Shown piece by piece: positions 8,552-16,901 of a stretch of 64,000 bases of DNA. Made by a program: the position numbers and the translations under genes. Under the pieces are notes generated by a model. The model made no database searches. It was not told the DNA's origin and saw only the letters and a program-made list of their open reading frames with translations. How positions within the stretch are numbered: the first letter of the stretch is position 1; every line of letters starts with the position of its first letter. Where the stretch lies: the NCBI GenBank assembly GCA_035443185.1, contig DAORRV010000005.1, positions 21,545 to 85,544 on the forward strand. The letters run 5' to 3'. Source of the stretch: UBA2330 sp035443185. Lineage in GTDB: Bacteria > Bacteroidota > Ignavibacteria > Tepidaquicellales > Tepidaquicellaceae.

Positions 8552-10315
8552 TTATTTAAGCAAAACCATTCTTTTAGTTTCAGCTGATTCTCCCGCCTGC
8601 AGTTTATAAAAAAATACACCGCTGGGGAAATTACTTCCATCGAAAGTGACAGAGTAGCTGCCGGCAGATTGTGTTTCACTTACTAAAGTCGTTAATTCAT
8701 TTCCTAAAACATCATAGACTTTCAGCGAAACATCACTGACACTTGAACATTGGTAAGTAATAATAGTCGTCGGATTAAAGGGGTTTGGATAGTTTTGTTT
8801 GAGTTCAAAAAAATCTGGATTGATACTCTGATCTTTTACAGAAGTAATATTTCCATCTTCACTTACAGTAATATATCTGTTCACCTGCAGATTAGTAAAA
8901 ACAGAAGTTGTTCCTGAAAGCCATTCAATTTTCATTGAATCTATAACAGCAGCATTTCCTAAGCCAAAATTCAGGATGAGATTTCCACTGTTATATCCGG
9001 ACTGAGATTGTATTTCCCTTAACTGCCACACCGGCAATCCGTTTATCTGGGCTTTGATCCTGACTTTTGTCCCAATTGCGCTTTTCGAGGAAATGACACC
9101 ATTGCATTTAATTCCGATCCAGTTATTGCTGTTACTATTGTTCACATATAAAAAATTTTTCTGATTAAGACGATTGGCTACAAACAAATCCAACGCGCCG
9201 TCATTGTTGTAATCACCGAATACACATCCAAAAGAATTTCCACCGTCATTTACTACAGAACCGCCGGAAATTTTTGTAAAATCATAATCAGGAGCACCGT
9301 TATTTAAATATAAAAAATTATTTTGAAGATCATCGTTGCAAACGAAGATGTCCAGATCACCGTCGTTGTCTATGTCACCCCAGCAGCTTCCCACACTGCT
9401 TCCGCCGTCATTGGAAACTATACCTGTATTTAATGCTGTCAGTTCATATAAAGGTGGACCGCTGTTTCTGTAAAGAATATTATTCTGGTCAAGAAAATTT
9501 GCAGCAAATAGATCCTGATTTCCGTCATTGTTGTAATCACCCCAGCTTCCACCCAGGGTTGATTTCCCATCAGCAATTACAGTTTTGTTAAAAGTTAGAT
9601 TTCCGTTATTCATGAAAAGATTGTCGTTCTGATTGCCGGCATTTCCTATAAACAGATCCGGAAGTCTGTCATTATTAAAGTCACTCCATACTGCATTAAT
9701 AGAGAATGCATTTCCGTCAAGAAGAAATGAAGCTGTATCGATCTTTGTAAAATCAAAAGCGGGCTGACCATTATTGAGATAAAGAAAATCGTTTCCCTGA
9801 AAATTTACTATAAACAGATCAAGATCACCGTCACGGTCGATATCAAGCCAGTGTCCGCTGTTGGAATTTGCTGAATCATTTACAATACTGCCTGTCATTA
9901 TTTTTGTAAAAGAAGAATCACCATTACCAGTATATAGAAAATTCTTAAAAAAATTTCTGTTGGTTACAAAAAGATCTGACTTGCCGTCGTTATTGTAATC
10001 TGCAAATGCTCCTCCTATCGAACTTCCACCGTCAGTAACAACCGGACCACTTTGCACTTTAAAGAATCCTCCGTTTCTGTTATTGATGAACAAAGAGTTA
10101 TTCTGACTTGTAAGATTTCCATTTGCTACAAACAGATCAAGCCATCCGTCATTGTTCAGATCCACCCAGAATCCACCTCCACTTTCTAACATTTCGTTTA
10201 CAACAGGATTATCCGGATCGGTGATCTTTGTATATGTCTGTGAATTTGTTGATCCGCTGAAAAGTATTCCATATAAAATTAATATAATGACGAAATTGAT
10301 TTTGGATAAATTCAT
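8552..10315 (-). CDS. Secreted FG-GAP/VCBS repeat protein with ASPIC/UnbV and T9SS domains
   Basis: This 587-residue protein has a signal peptide and then about seven repeats of a calcium-type loop such as DYNNDGxxDLFVAN (FG-GAP/VCBS, integrin-like propeller). An ASPIC/UnbV-type segment follows, with IGTKVRIKAQINGLPVWQLREI, SQSGYNSGN and FGLG at about 405-460. A T9SS type A sorting domain starts near residue 503 (NYPNPFNPTTII). The combination resembles CRTAC1-type secreted proteins, and the Asp-rich loops suggest Ca2+ binding. It lies 133 bp upstream of the YCF48-like gene on the same strand. Surface adhesion or carbohydrate binding is possible but unproven. Confidence 0.92.
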   Translation of the reverse strand: MNLSKINFVIILILYGILFSGSTNSQTYTKITDPDNPVVNEMLESGGGFWVDLNNDGWLDLFVANGNLTSQNNSLFINNRNGGFFKVQSGPVVTDGGSSIGGAFADYNNDGKSDLFVTNRNFFKNFLYTGNGDSSFTKIMTGSIVNDSANSNSGHWLDIDRDGDLDLFIVNFQGNDFLYLNNGQPAFDFTKIDTASFLLDGNAFSINAVWSDFNNDRLPDLFIGNAGNQNDNLFMNNGNLTFNKTVIADGKSTLGGSWGDYNNDGNQDLFAANFLDQNNILYRNSGPPLYELTALNTGIVSNDGGSSVGSCWGDIDNDGDLDIFVCNDDLQNNFLYLNNGAPDYDFTKISGGSVVNDGGNSFGCVFGDYNNDGALDLFVANRLNQKNFLYVNNSNSNNWIGIKCNGVISSKSAIGTKVRIKAQINGLPVWQLREIQSQSGYNSGNLILNFGLGNAAVIDSMKIEWLSGTTSVFTNLQVNRYITVSEDGNITSVKDQSINPDFFELKQNYPNPFNPTTIITYQCSSVSDVSLKVYDVLGNELTTLVSETQSAGSYSVTFDGSNFPSGVFFYKLQAGESAETKRMVLLK

Positions 10316-10643
10316 AATAAATTTTTAAATTTTTTAAATATTTAACGATTTAAGAATTATTTATTTTAAATTAAGAAGAATAAAATCATAAGGACATCTC
10401 ATATATATGAGATACGGCAATTTAAATAACTATTAAAAACTGTCGGAAAAATATAGATTTATTTTGCAAAAAATTTTTTTTGTATCCATTTTTATATCTN
10501 NNNNNNNNNNNNNNNNNNNNNNNNNNNNNNNNNNNNNNNNNNNNNNNNNNNNNNNNNNNNNNNNNNNNNNNNNNNNNNNNNNNNNNNNNNNNNNNNNNNA
10601 TTTTTTGCTTTAAAAATTATAACATATTTTCAATCATCCAAAA
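10316..10643. other. Gene-free stretch containing an assembly gap
   Basis: Upstream of the FG-GAP gene the sequence is very AT-rich and carries no readable gene. A run of 100 N occupies 10500-10599, the usual placeholder for a scaffold gap of unknown size. Short AT-rich sequence then leads to the gene at 10644. Genes may be hidden in the gap, and the two flanks need not lie exactly 100 bp apart. Confidence 0.9.
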
Positions 10644-11309
10644 ATGAAGTTTATTTACGCAAAGGAATTGAATCAGATGTTTGATGTAACTGGTCATTTC
10701 TATAATTTAAAACTATCCGGCTCAGTTTTTAAATGCAGAAGTGTCCTTGAAATCAGAAGGAAAAATTCCGGCGAAGAGAATGTGCTTCCCGATATTATTG
10801 TGATAATGATGAATCCCGGATCTTCCCGACCAATCGATAAGAATTTTAAAATAAATACTTTTTCAAAAAAAGAGTACCTGGGTATAAAGGTAAGAGATGT
10901 TGTGCCAACACGACCTGATAATGCGCAGTATCAGATCATGAGACTTATGATATTCAACAAATGGAATTTTGTCAGGGTGCTGAATCTTTCTGATCTGAGA
11001 AATGGAAACAGCGGCAAATTCAAAACTGAATTTATAAGTGCAATGAAGCTTGATAAGACTAATCCTCATTGTCTTACACATAAAGATCGGAGTAAAGAAC
11101 TGATTAATTTTTTGAAATCAAAAAACGGAAAGATCATTGCTGCGTGGGGAAGTATTTCCGAGTTAAAAATTCCTGCTGAAAATATTTTAAAACTTAATAA
11201 AAATATCATCGGCATCATAAATGGTAACGTTCCAAATTACCGTTATGCAAGTCCATATCTGAAATCTCAAAAAACAGAATGGCTTAAAGAGATTCAAAAA
11301 AAATTGTGA
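10644..11309 (+). CDS. DUF1643 family protein
   Basis: This 221-residue soluble protein shows the DUF1643 pattern: DIIVIMMNPGSSRP near residue 50, comparable to the family's MLNPSTAD, and then MIFNKWNFVRVLNLSDLRNGNSG near 110, comparable to RWGYGGLxVVNLFALRA. A late segment IAAWGSISELKIP matches the family's xAWG motif. DUF1643 proteins have no established activity. The gene is the first on the right of the assembly gap and its start is intact. The fit to the family is good but members diverge widely. Confidence 0.75.
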   Translation: MKFIYAKELNQMFDVTGHFYNLKLSGSVFKCRSVLEIRRKNSGEENVLPDIIVIMMNPGSSRPIDKNFKINTFSKKEYLGIKVRDVVPTRPDNAQYQIMRLMIFNKWNFVRVLNLSDLRNGNSGKFKTEFISAMKLDKTNPHCLTHKDRSKELINFLKSKNGKIIAAWGSISELKIPAENILKLNKNIIGIINGNVPNYRYASPYLKSQKTEWLKEIQKKL

Positions 11310-11484
11310 AATATTATAAGAATGTAAATGTATCAGCATATAGTAATCTCAAATTTTAATAACCTTAACAATTAAATTTAAAAATACGGTTGGTTTTTAA
11401 ATCCAGCACTTTCACATTGAGTATTAATCTGTTTATCCATAAGTTTAAATAAATCAAAAAAAATTATATAACTAAATTTTAACT

Positions 11485-11898
11485 ATGAAAACTCTAAACG
11501 CATATCTGATCTTTCCGGGAAACTGCAGAGAGGCAATGAACTTTTATCATGAATGTTTAGGCGGGGAAATGGTAAACATGATTACTTTCGAAGGCGCACC
11601 AATGGAAGTCGAAGAGAAATACAAAAACAATATAATGCATGCCCAGCTTAAATCTGACGGCATAGACCTTATGGCATCTGACGGAAAGCCGGGAGGCACA
11701 CATATTTCGGGAAACAATATTTCTCTGAGTTTAAATGTAACAAGTGAAGCTGAACAGGATGAGATATTTGAAAAACTTTCTAATGGCGGAAAAATTGTTA
11801 TGGAACTTGAAGACACATTCTGGGGAGCACGGTTTGGAATGATTACAGATAAATTCGGGATCCAGTGGATGCTGAATTATTATAAACCGCAGAAATAA
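11485..11898 (+). CDS. VOC family protein (PhnB/glyoxalase-like)
   Basis: This 137-residue vicinal oxygen chelate protein begins TLNAYLIFPGNCREAMNFYHECLGGE, the start of PhnB-like members once named 3-demethylubiquinone-9 3-methyltransferase domains. Two beta-alpha-beta-beta-beta halves are discernible, with HAQLKSDGIDLMASD in the middle and FWGARFGMITDKFGIQWMLN at the end. These small enzymes are metal-dependent or binding proteins and the substrate is not predictable. The DUF302 gene follows 25 bp later, so the two are probably cotranscribed. Confidence 0.88.
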   Translation: MKTLNAYLIFPGNCREAMNFYHECLGGEMVNMITFEGAPMEVEEKYKNNIMHAQLKSDGIDLMASDGKPGGTHISGNNISLSLNVTSEAEQDEIFEKLSNGGKIVMELEDTFWGARFGMITDKFGIQWMLNYYKPQK

Positions 11899-11923
11899 TT
11901 TTATAAAATTTAATTTAAAGACC

Positions 11924-12313
11924 ATGTCATATTCTTTTGATAAAACACTTACAGATATAAGTTTTGACGATGCAATCACCAAAGTCACAGACGAACTTAA
12001 AAAAGAAGGCTTCGGCATTTTAACAGAGATAGACGTCAAGGAAACTCTGAAAAAAAAGATTGATGCCGATATAAATAATTACAAAATACTCGGAGCTTGT
12101 AATCCGGGCTTTGCGCATAAAGCTATTCTTGCTGAAAATAAAATTGGGGTGTTCCTTCCCTGTAATGTTATAGTTATGGAAAGTGAAAACGGTGATATCG
12201 AAATCTCTGCTGTAGATCCATCTGCTTCAATGTCTGCTGTTAATAATGAAAGTCTGGCAGGAATAGCAGTTGAAGTAAGGGATAAGCTGAAAAAAGTTAT
12301 AGATCAGGTTTGA
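11924..12313 (+). CDS. DUF302 domain-containing protein
   Basis: This 129-residue protein matches DUF302 almost end to end. It has DEL-KKEGFGILTEIDVKETLKKKI, then YKILGACNPGFAHKAI, then GVFLPCNVIVME and a final AVDPSASMSAV. The conserved GACNP and LPCN cysteines are present, and members are often linked with metal or redox stress. There is no signal peptide, which fits the cytoplasmic subset. It follows the VOC protein gene closely, and its stop is 29 bp from the convergent GNAT gene. Confidence 0.9.
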   Translation: MSYSFDKTLTDISFDDAITKVTDELKKEGFGILTEIDVKETLKKKIDADINNYKILGACNPGFAHKAILAENKIGVFLPCNVIVMESENGDIEISAVDPSASMSAVNNESLAGIAVEVRDKLKKVIDQV

Positions 12314-12342
12314 ACAGTATGAAATTTTTTCAAATAAAACTT

Positions 12343-13164
12343 TTACTTTTTTTTCTTAAATGTACTTTCAAAATATTCACCCGCTATAGTGAATCCTAAA
12401 TTCTGATAGCATTTGATCGCCGGTAAATTTTCCGAATGAACATTCAGTCCGATCTGATCTGTAGTTTTAAACAGATCACGGCATAAAACAGAAGTGAGTT
12501 TACGGCAAACTGATCTGCCTCTGTGCTCAGACAGAGTTGTAATATTCCCAAGAGCTGCAACTTTGAATTCGGGAGAATATACGTGAATACCTGCAACGCC
12601 TATAAGTTCATCTTCAAAATAATATCCAAAGTATTTTCCCGTTTCTAACATCCTCAAATCAAACCAGTTATCCGGGTATGACTTTTTATAAAATTCACTT
12701 ATCACATCAATGTCAGAAGGCGATAACCTTTTAATATAATCCAATCCTTTATTTTCATTAGCTTCATTAAATTCTTTAAAATCATTTTCTCTCAGACACA
12801 TTTTGAAATGTCTGCCATAATCCAGTTTATCATATGATCTTTCAAAAACTTCGTCTAATCCTTTTGAAAAGTGTGTGTAAATATTATCAGGCAGGTCCTT
12901 TAAAATTCTGTTAAGAAGTTCCTTCAAATTTAAATTTTCACCATCGCAAACCGCGATCAGTACAGGCAGATCTGTGCCGCGATAAATAAATGCCATCTCA
13001 ATGATTTCTTCAATATCATTCTGTTTTTCTAAAAGTGCAAACCATTCAGTATTTGTAAAAAAGAAATCATCCAGATCACCGATCGGATATACATTGAGAC
13101 AGGTATTTTTTCTGTAAAAATTTTCGATTACCTTTTTATCTGAAATTTTTTTTATATATCTCAC
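12343..13164 (-). CDS. GNAT family N-acetyltransferase
   Basis: This 273-residue protein has an N-terminal region of about 130 residues and a C-terminal GNAT fold. The acceptor-side strands read YFEDELIGVAGIHVYSPEFKVAALGNITTLSEHRGRSVCRKL. The acetyl-CoA pyrophosphate loop would be EHRGRSVC, a slightly altered Q/RxxGxG/A, followed by GLNVHSENLPAIKCYQNLGF, the classic late GNAT motif. The layout resembles the FR47-like or two-lobed GNAT group. The substrate is unknown. It shares a 122-bp divergent promoter region with the M29 aminopeptidase. Confidence 0.85.
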   Translation of the reverse strand: MRYIKKISDKKVIENFYRKNTCLNVYPIGDLDDFFFTNTEWFALLEKQNDIEEIIEMAFIYRGTDLPVLIAVCDGENLNLKELLNRILKDLPDNIYTHFSKGLDEVFERSYDKLDYGRHFKMCLRENDFKEFNEANENKGLDYIKRLSPSDIDVISEFYKKSYPDNWFDLRMLETGKYFGYYFEDELIGVAGIHVYSPEFKVAALGNITTLSEHRGRSVCRKLTSVLCRDLFKTTDQIGLNVHSENLPAIKCYQNLGFTIAGEYFESTFKKKK

Positions 13165-13286
13165 ATTCGGTTTTTAACTGTTTTAAGTTAAAGAAAAAAG
13201 TTGGCCTTTTTTAAAAAACTCTTGATTAGAATTAAATTTAAAAATCAATTTAGTTAACTTAAAAAATTAAAAAAATTTAATAAATA

Positions 13287-14522
13287 ATGGAAAAAGTAGA
13301 ATTACAGAAATATTGTGATCTGATAATTAAAGTCGGCGTGAATTTATATGAAGGACAGTGCCTTGCTATTGGCAGCGGAATTAAAAATGCTGATTTCGCT
13401 CTGATGCTTGCTGATACAGCATATGCTAATGGTGCTGCTTATGTCGATGTTATTTTTAGTTCTAATGAACTTACCAAAAGCCGCATTATAAATTCTAAAA
13501 ATATTGATGATATTAATTTTATACCAAATTATCCGATAAACCGAAGCTATGAGCAGATTGCAAATGACTGGGCTTTTATCCGGATTGATAATCTTGAAGA
13601 GTTAAATGTCCTCAAGTCAATTGATCCAAACACACTTGGCATAATCACAAAGAATGAACAGACTTCACATAAGTCAATGTCGAAAGCAATTTCATCAGCA
13701 AAGATTGCATGGTGTATAGTTGCTGCTCCCGGAATTAACTGGGCTGCTAAAGTTTACGATTCTGAACCTTATATAGAACTTGAAAACAAGCTGTGGGATA
13801 GTCTGGTAAAAATTATGCGGTTAGACAAAGCTGATCCTGTAAGTGAGTGGAGACGTCATGGGAAAAATCTTTCAGAAAGAGGGAATATGCTTTCAAAAAT
13901 GAAAATTGATAAATTGTATTTTACGGGACCTGATACTGATCTGGAGGTCGGACTTACAAAAAATTCTATCTGGAAAGGCGGTCAAGTCAAAGCTCAGAAC
14001 GGCAGAGAGTTTATTCCAAACCTTCCGACTGAAGAAGTTTTTACATGTCCTGACTTTAGCCGGACAAATGGTAAAGTAAAAGTTACCAAACCTGTCAAAG
14101 TTTTGGAAAATCTTCTGACAGGAATCTGGTTTGAATTCAAAGACGGAAAAGTAATAAACTATGGAGCAGATGATAAAAGAGATATCCTTGAAAAATTTTT
14201 TGAAATGGATGAAGGAGCTTCTTATCTTGGGGAGGTTGCATTGGTCGATATAAATTCCGAAGTACATAAATCCGGTCTGATTTTTAACAGTATTCTTTAT
14301 GATGAAAATGCCGCATGTCACATTGCACTGGGGAGAGGAATTCCTATGTGCTTCTCAAATAAAGATGAGATCATTACAACTGAAGATATGAAAAAAAATA
14401 AATGTAATTATTCGGTAGTTCATACTGATTTTATGATCGGGTCTGATAAGATAAATGTTAAGGCAATTGATTTTGAAGGTAAAGAGATACAGATAATTAA
14501 AGACGGGTTGTTTACAATATAA
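13287..14522 (+). CDS. M29 family aminopeptidase
   Basis: This 411-residue enzyme has the size and order of thermophilic aminopeptidases AmpS/AmpT/PepII, cytoplasmic dimetal exopeptidases. The metal ligands appear as Glu250 (PTEEVF), Glu316 (LGEVALVD), His345 (ACHIALG), His379 and Asp381 (VVHTDFMIG), nearly collinear with the known family ligands. The usual catalytic-site Tyr seven residues after the first His (HxALGxxY) reads Ile352 here (HIALGRGIP). That is unusual and could affect activity. The gene stands alone, divergent from the GNAT gene. Confidence 0.9.
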   Translation: MEKVELQKYCDLIIKVGVNLYEGQCLAIGSGIKNADFALMLADTAYANGAAYVDVIFSSNELTKSRIINSKNIDDINFIPNYPINRSYEQIANDWAFIRIDNLEELNVLKSIDPNTLGIITKNEQTSHKSMSKAISSAKIAWCIVAAPGINWAAKVYDSEPYIELENKLWDSLVKIMRLDKADPVSEWRRHGKNLSERGNMLSKMKIDKLYFTGPDTDLEVGLTKNSIWKGGQVKAQNGREFIPNLPTEEVFTCPDFSRTNGKVKVTKPVKVLENLLTGIWFEFKDGKVINYGADDKRDILEKFFEMDEGASYLGEVALVDINSEVHKSGLIFNSILYDENAACHIALGRGIPMCFSNKDEIITTEDMKKNKCNYSVVHTDFMIGSDKINVKAIDFEGKEIQIIKDGLFTI

Positions 14523-14546
14523 TTCTTTGCAAAAATTTTTTAAATT

Positions 14547-14577
14547 AACTTCCGGAGTTTTTCTGACTTTGGAAGTT
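14547..14577 (+). terminator. Possible terminator between convergent genes
   Basis: AACTTCC (14547-14553) and GGAAGTT (14571-14577) can pair as a perfect 7-bp stem, followed by a T-rich stretch. It sits directly after the aminopeptidase stop and before the end of the opposing dioxygenase gene. The 17-nt loop makes it weak. Confidence 0.35.
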
Positions 14578-14579
14578 TA

Positions 14580-15206
14580 TTATTTTAAAACCGTTATTCT
14601 TTTTGCCCACAGAATACCGTTATTATTTTTTGAAAGTTTTAAAACTCCTACGTCACCAGTTTTATAATACGGCTTTGAAATATATTCCTCATTCACATGC
14701 TTGTCATCAGAAAAAACAAAGTCATTAAGATACTGCATTTTACCGTCAGGTTCGCGTATAGCCCAGTGAATGTGTGCCGGAAAATCGTTAGTCGGATATT
14801 TTCCGGGTCTTACTGTATTAATTTTATATTTTCCATTAATGTCAGTCATACACCAACCATGAAGTTTACCGTGCAATTTCTGAACACCGGTTTCATTTCC
14901 TGATTTAGAATATAATCCCGTAGAGTCAGTCTGATAAGCATAAATTAAAATTTCCGGATATGGAGTCTTTCCGTCTGCTTTTAAAATCTGTCCTTCGATA
15001 AATATTTTAATTCCGGGTTCGGTTTTTGATGAAATATTCATTACATATCCGGGATTATCCGGAACATTTTCAAAATTGCATGAAATATCTGCATCAGGAC
15101 TCTCACAGGGATCTATGCCTGCAATATTTTTTACTTCTTTGATCTGCTGAAATTTATTTCCACAGGAAACAGAAAATATGAATATTAAAAGAATTAATAT
15201 TTTCAT
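14580..15206 (-). CDS. Intradiol ring-cleavage dioxygenase-like lipoprotein
   Basis: I use the ATG at 15206 (208 residues) because it gives a compact lipoprotein signal ending FSVSC (Cys15). A TTG 18 bp upstream is the alternative. The core matches the protocatechuate 3,4-dioxygenase fold. The iron ligands are plausibly Tyr99 (TGLYS), Tyr137 (RPGKYP), His145 and His147 (FPAHIHWAI), all four present. Intradiol enzymes cleave catechols between the hydroxyls using Fe(III). The lipid anchor implies an extracytoplasmic enzyme, seen in a subset of dioxygenase-like proteins with uncertain substrate. The COG3650-like lipoprotein gene lies directly upstream. Confidence 0.85.
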   Translation of the reverse strand: MKILILLIFIFSVSCGNKFQQIKEVKNIAGIDPCESPDADISCNFENVPDNPGYVMNISSKTEPGIKIFIEGQILKADGKTPYPEILIYAYQTDSTGLYSKSGNETGVQKLHGKLHGWCMTDINGKYKINTVRPGKYPTNDFPAHIHWAIREPDGKMQYLNDFVFSDDKHVNEEYISKPYYKTGDVGVLKLSKNNNGILWAKRITVLK

Positions 15207-15216
15207 ATAAATTATT

Positions 15217-16044
15217 TTACTCAATGAAGTTTCCCTTTATCGCACAACCTGAGAAATTTGTTTTATCGTTAAGAATTATTTTTACTGAATATTCATAAAT
15301 TTTATCTGACATTGTATCTGAACAATTTTCTTTTTTAATGGAAATATTTAATGTCGTTCTCTGAATATTATTATATCCAAAATATTTTATCATACCATCC
15401 TCTTCCTTCGGCTCATTATAATTAAAATAATAAGACTTACCTTCAAAAGGCAGAGTCAGCTCAAAAATGTTTTCTTCTTTGGAAATCTGAAGTGACCAGT
15501 TTGGTTCATTACCAAGACACCAATAGTCATAAGGTATGCATGTGTTTCTGAAGTTTTTTCCTTCAACGGCGATAACTTCTTTAATAACAAGAATTTTAAA
15601 ATACTTTTCAGGATCCGGATTATTCGTACTATCTGCATTTACAGTAAATCCTTTTAATGAGGTAAATACGGATCTGTAAATGTCATTCATTGGATTTAAT
15701 TTTTTGTAAGAATTAACAATCGTCTCAGTTTCATCTTTAATAAAATATAATGAATCCGGATTGCTGCAATCCCTGAATGATTTTTCGTTCAGGTTAATTG
15801 TTATAAGTCCTTCAAAAGTTCTGACCACAGAATCTATAGCAGTATTTATTGATTCATTTTTTGAATTTACTTTTCCCGAATCTATAAATTTTAGGTTAGA
15901 GTTTTCGTCAACTTTTTTATCGGCTTCAGTACCCGCATCTTTGTACAAAACTTTATTTATCTGCTCACATCCGGTTGAAGTAATTAATATTACAATAGCT
16001 AACAGTGTTAAAAAAAAGTCTGGGGAATTAATTCTATTATTCAT
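15217..16044 (-). CDS. COG3650-like lipoprotein
   Basis: This 275-residue lipoprotein has a signal peptide ending at a TSTGC lipobox near residue 26. After a linker of about 70 residues comes a poorly recognised middle region. The C-terminal 100 residues read YWCLGNEPNWSLQIS, then FEGKSYYFNY, TLNISIKKENCSDTMSDKIYEYSV and FSGCAIKG. That is the FxAxGNEPxW ... CxDxMSxxxYPYxxxV ... GCAR pattern of COG3650, predicted membrane-associated proteins of unknown role. Conserved cysteines suggest disulfides outside the cytoplasm. It is upstream of, and probably cotranscribed with, the dioxygenase-like gene. Confidence 0.8.
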   Translation of the reverse strand: MNNRINSPDFFLTLLAIVILITSTGCEQINKVLYKDAGTEADKKVDENSNLKFIDSGKVNSKNESINTAIDSVVRTFEGLITINLNEKSFRDCSNPDSLYFIKDETETIVNSYKKLNPMNDIYRSVFTSLKGFTVNADSTNNPDPEKYFKILVIKEVIAVEGKNFRNTCIPYDYWCLGNEPNWSLQISKEENIFELTLPFEGKSYYFNYNEPKEEDGMIKYFGYNNIQRTTLNISIKKENCSDTMSDKIYEYSVKIILNDKTNFSGCAIKGNFIE

Positions 16045-16051
16045 GTTTAAA

Positions 16052-16900
16052 TTAATTTAATTCTTCCTCACTTTTTTCCTTTGGTAAATGTATCACTCTT
16101 TGTGGAAACGGTATAATAATTTTATTTGCTCTGAAGGCATCAGATATATCAAACCGAATATCACTTTTAGTACTTTCAATCCGGAATAAATTATTACTCC
16201 AGAATATTATATCAAAAAGCAAAGCTGAATCGCCAAAGTCAAGAAACCTTATATAAGGTGCATATCTTCCTTCTTTAATTACATCATTGTGTTTCATTGC
16301 ACAGTCATGAAGTGTCTTTTCTACTAATCTGGTATCTGAAGAATAATCAACTGAAACCGGAAGTACAAATCTTGTTGGTGTATTATTATGTGTCCAGTTC
16401 GTAACATTTTCCTCTATGAATTTATGATTTGGGATTATCATTACTTTATCTTCACGAGATACTACTTTAGATGTACGCAATGCGATCTCTTTTACTTTTA
16501 ATACGATTCCTTCTACTTCCACAATATCTTCCACTTTTACTGTTCCTTCTATCAGAATAATTATTCCGCTGATAAAATCCTTGAATACATTCTGCAGACC
16601 GAGTCCCACACCTACAAGTAAAGCTGCCGAACTTGCTATCAGGAATGTCATATCTACATGAAGTGCTTTCAGACACATTGAAACTGCTATGATCCATATT
16701 ATATATCTTATAAGCTGAATTACTGACTGATGTCTTCCGTCCATTTTGTTTTTGGAAAGCATGGACTTTTTTAAAACTGTAGATATTACTTTGATAATAA
16801 TAAATGCAGCTATAAAAATTATTAATACATTAAGTAAATTCCAAACTGTGATTATGAATGTTTCTGTTTTTATTAATTCTGTATTTAAAAAATCTGACAT
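16052..16900 (-). CDS. Small-conductance mechanosensitive channel (MscS family), 282 aa
   Basis: This protein has the compact MscS layout: three membrane segments in the first 110 residues, then a beta domain and an alpha/beta cytoplasmic cage. The pore-lining helix region reads SSAALLVGVGLGLQNVFKDFISGIIILIEG, the standard MscS TM3 signature, followed by VEDIVEVEGIVLKVKEIALRTSKV. Such channels open under membrane tension to release solutes during hypo-osmotic shock. It begins 1 bp after the longer MscS gene upstream ends, so the two are almost certainly cotranscribed. Confidence 0.92.
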   Translation of the reverse strand: MSDFLNTELIKTETFIITVWNLLNVLIIFIAAFIIIKVISTVLKKSMLSKNKMDGRHQSVIQLIRYIIWIIAVSMCLKALHVDMTFLIASSAALLVGVGLGLQNVFKDFISGIIILIEGTVKVEDIVEVEGIVLKVKEIALRTSKVVSREDKVMIIPNHKFIEENVTNWTHNNTPTRFVLPVSVDYSSDTRLVEKTLHDCAMKHNDVIKEGRYAPYIRFLDFGDSALLFDIIFWSNNLFRIESTKSDIRFDISDAFRANKIIIPFPQRVIHLPKEKSEEELN

Positions 16901-16901
16901 C

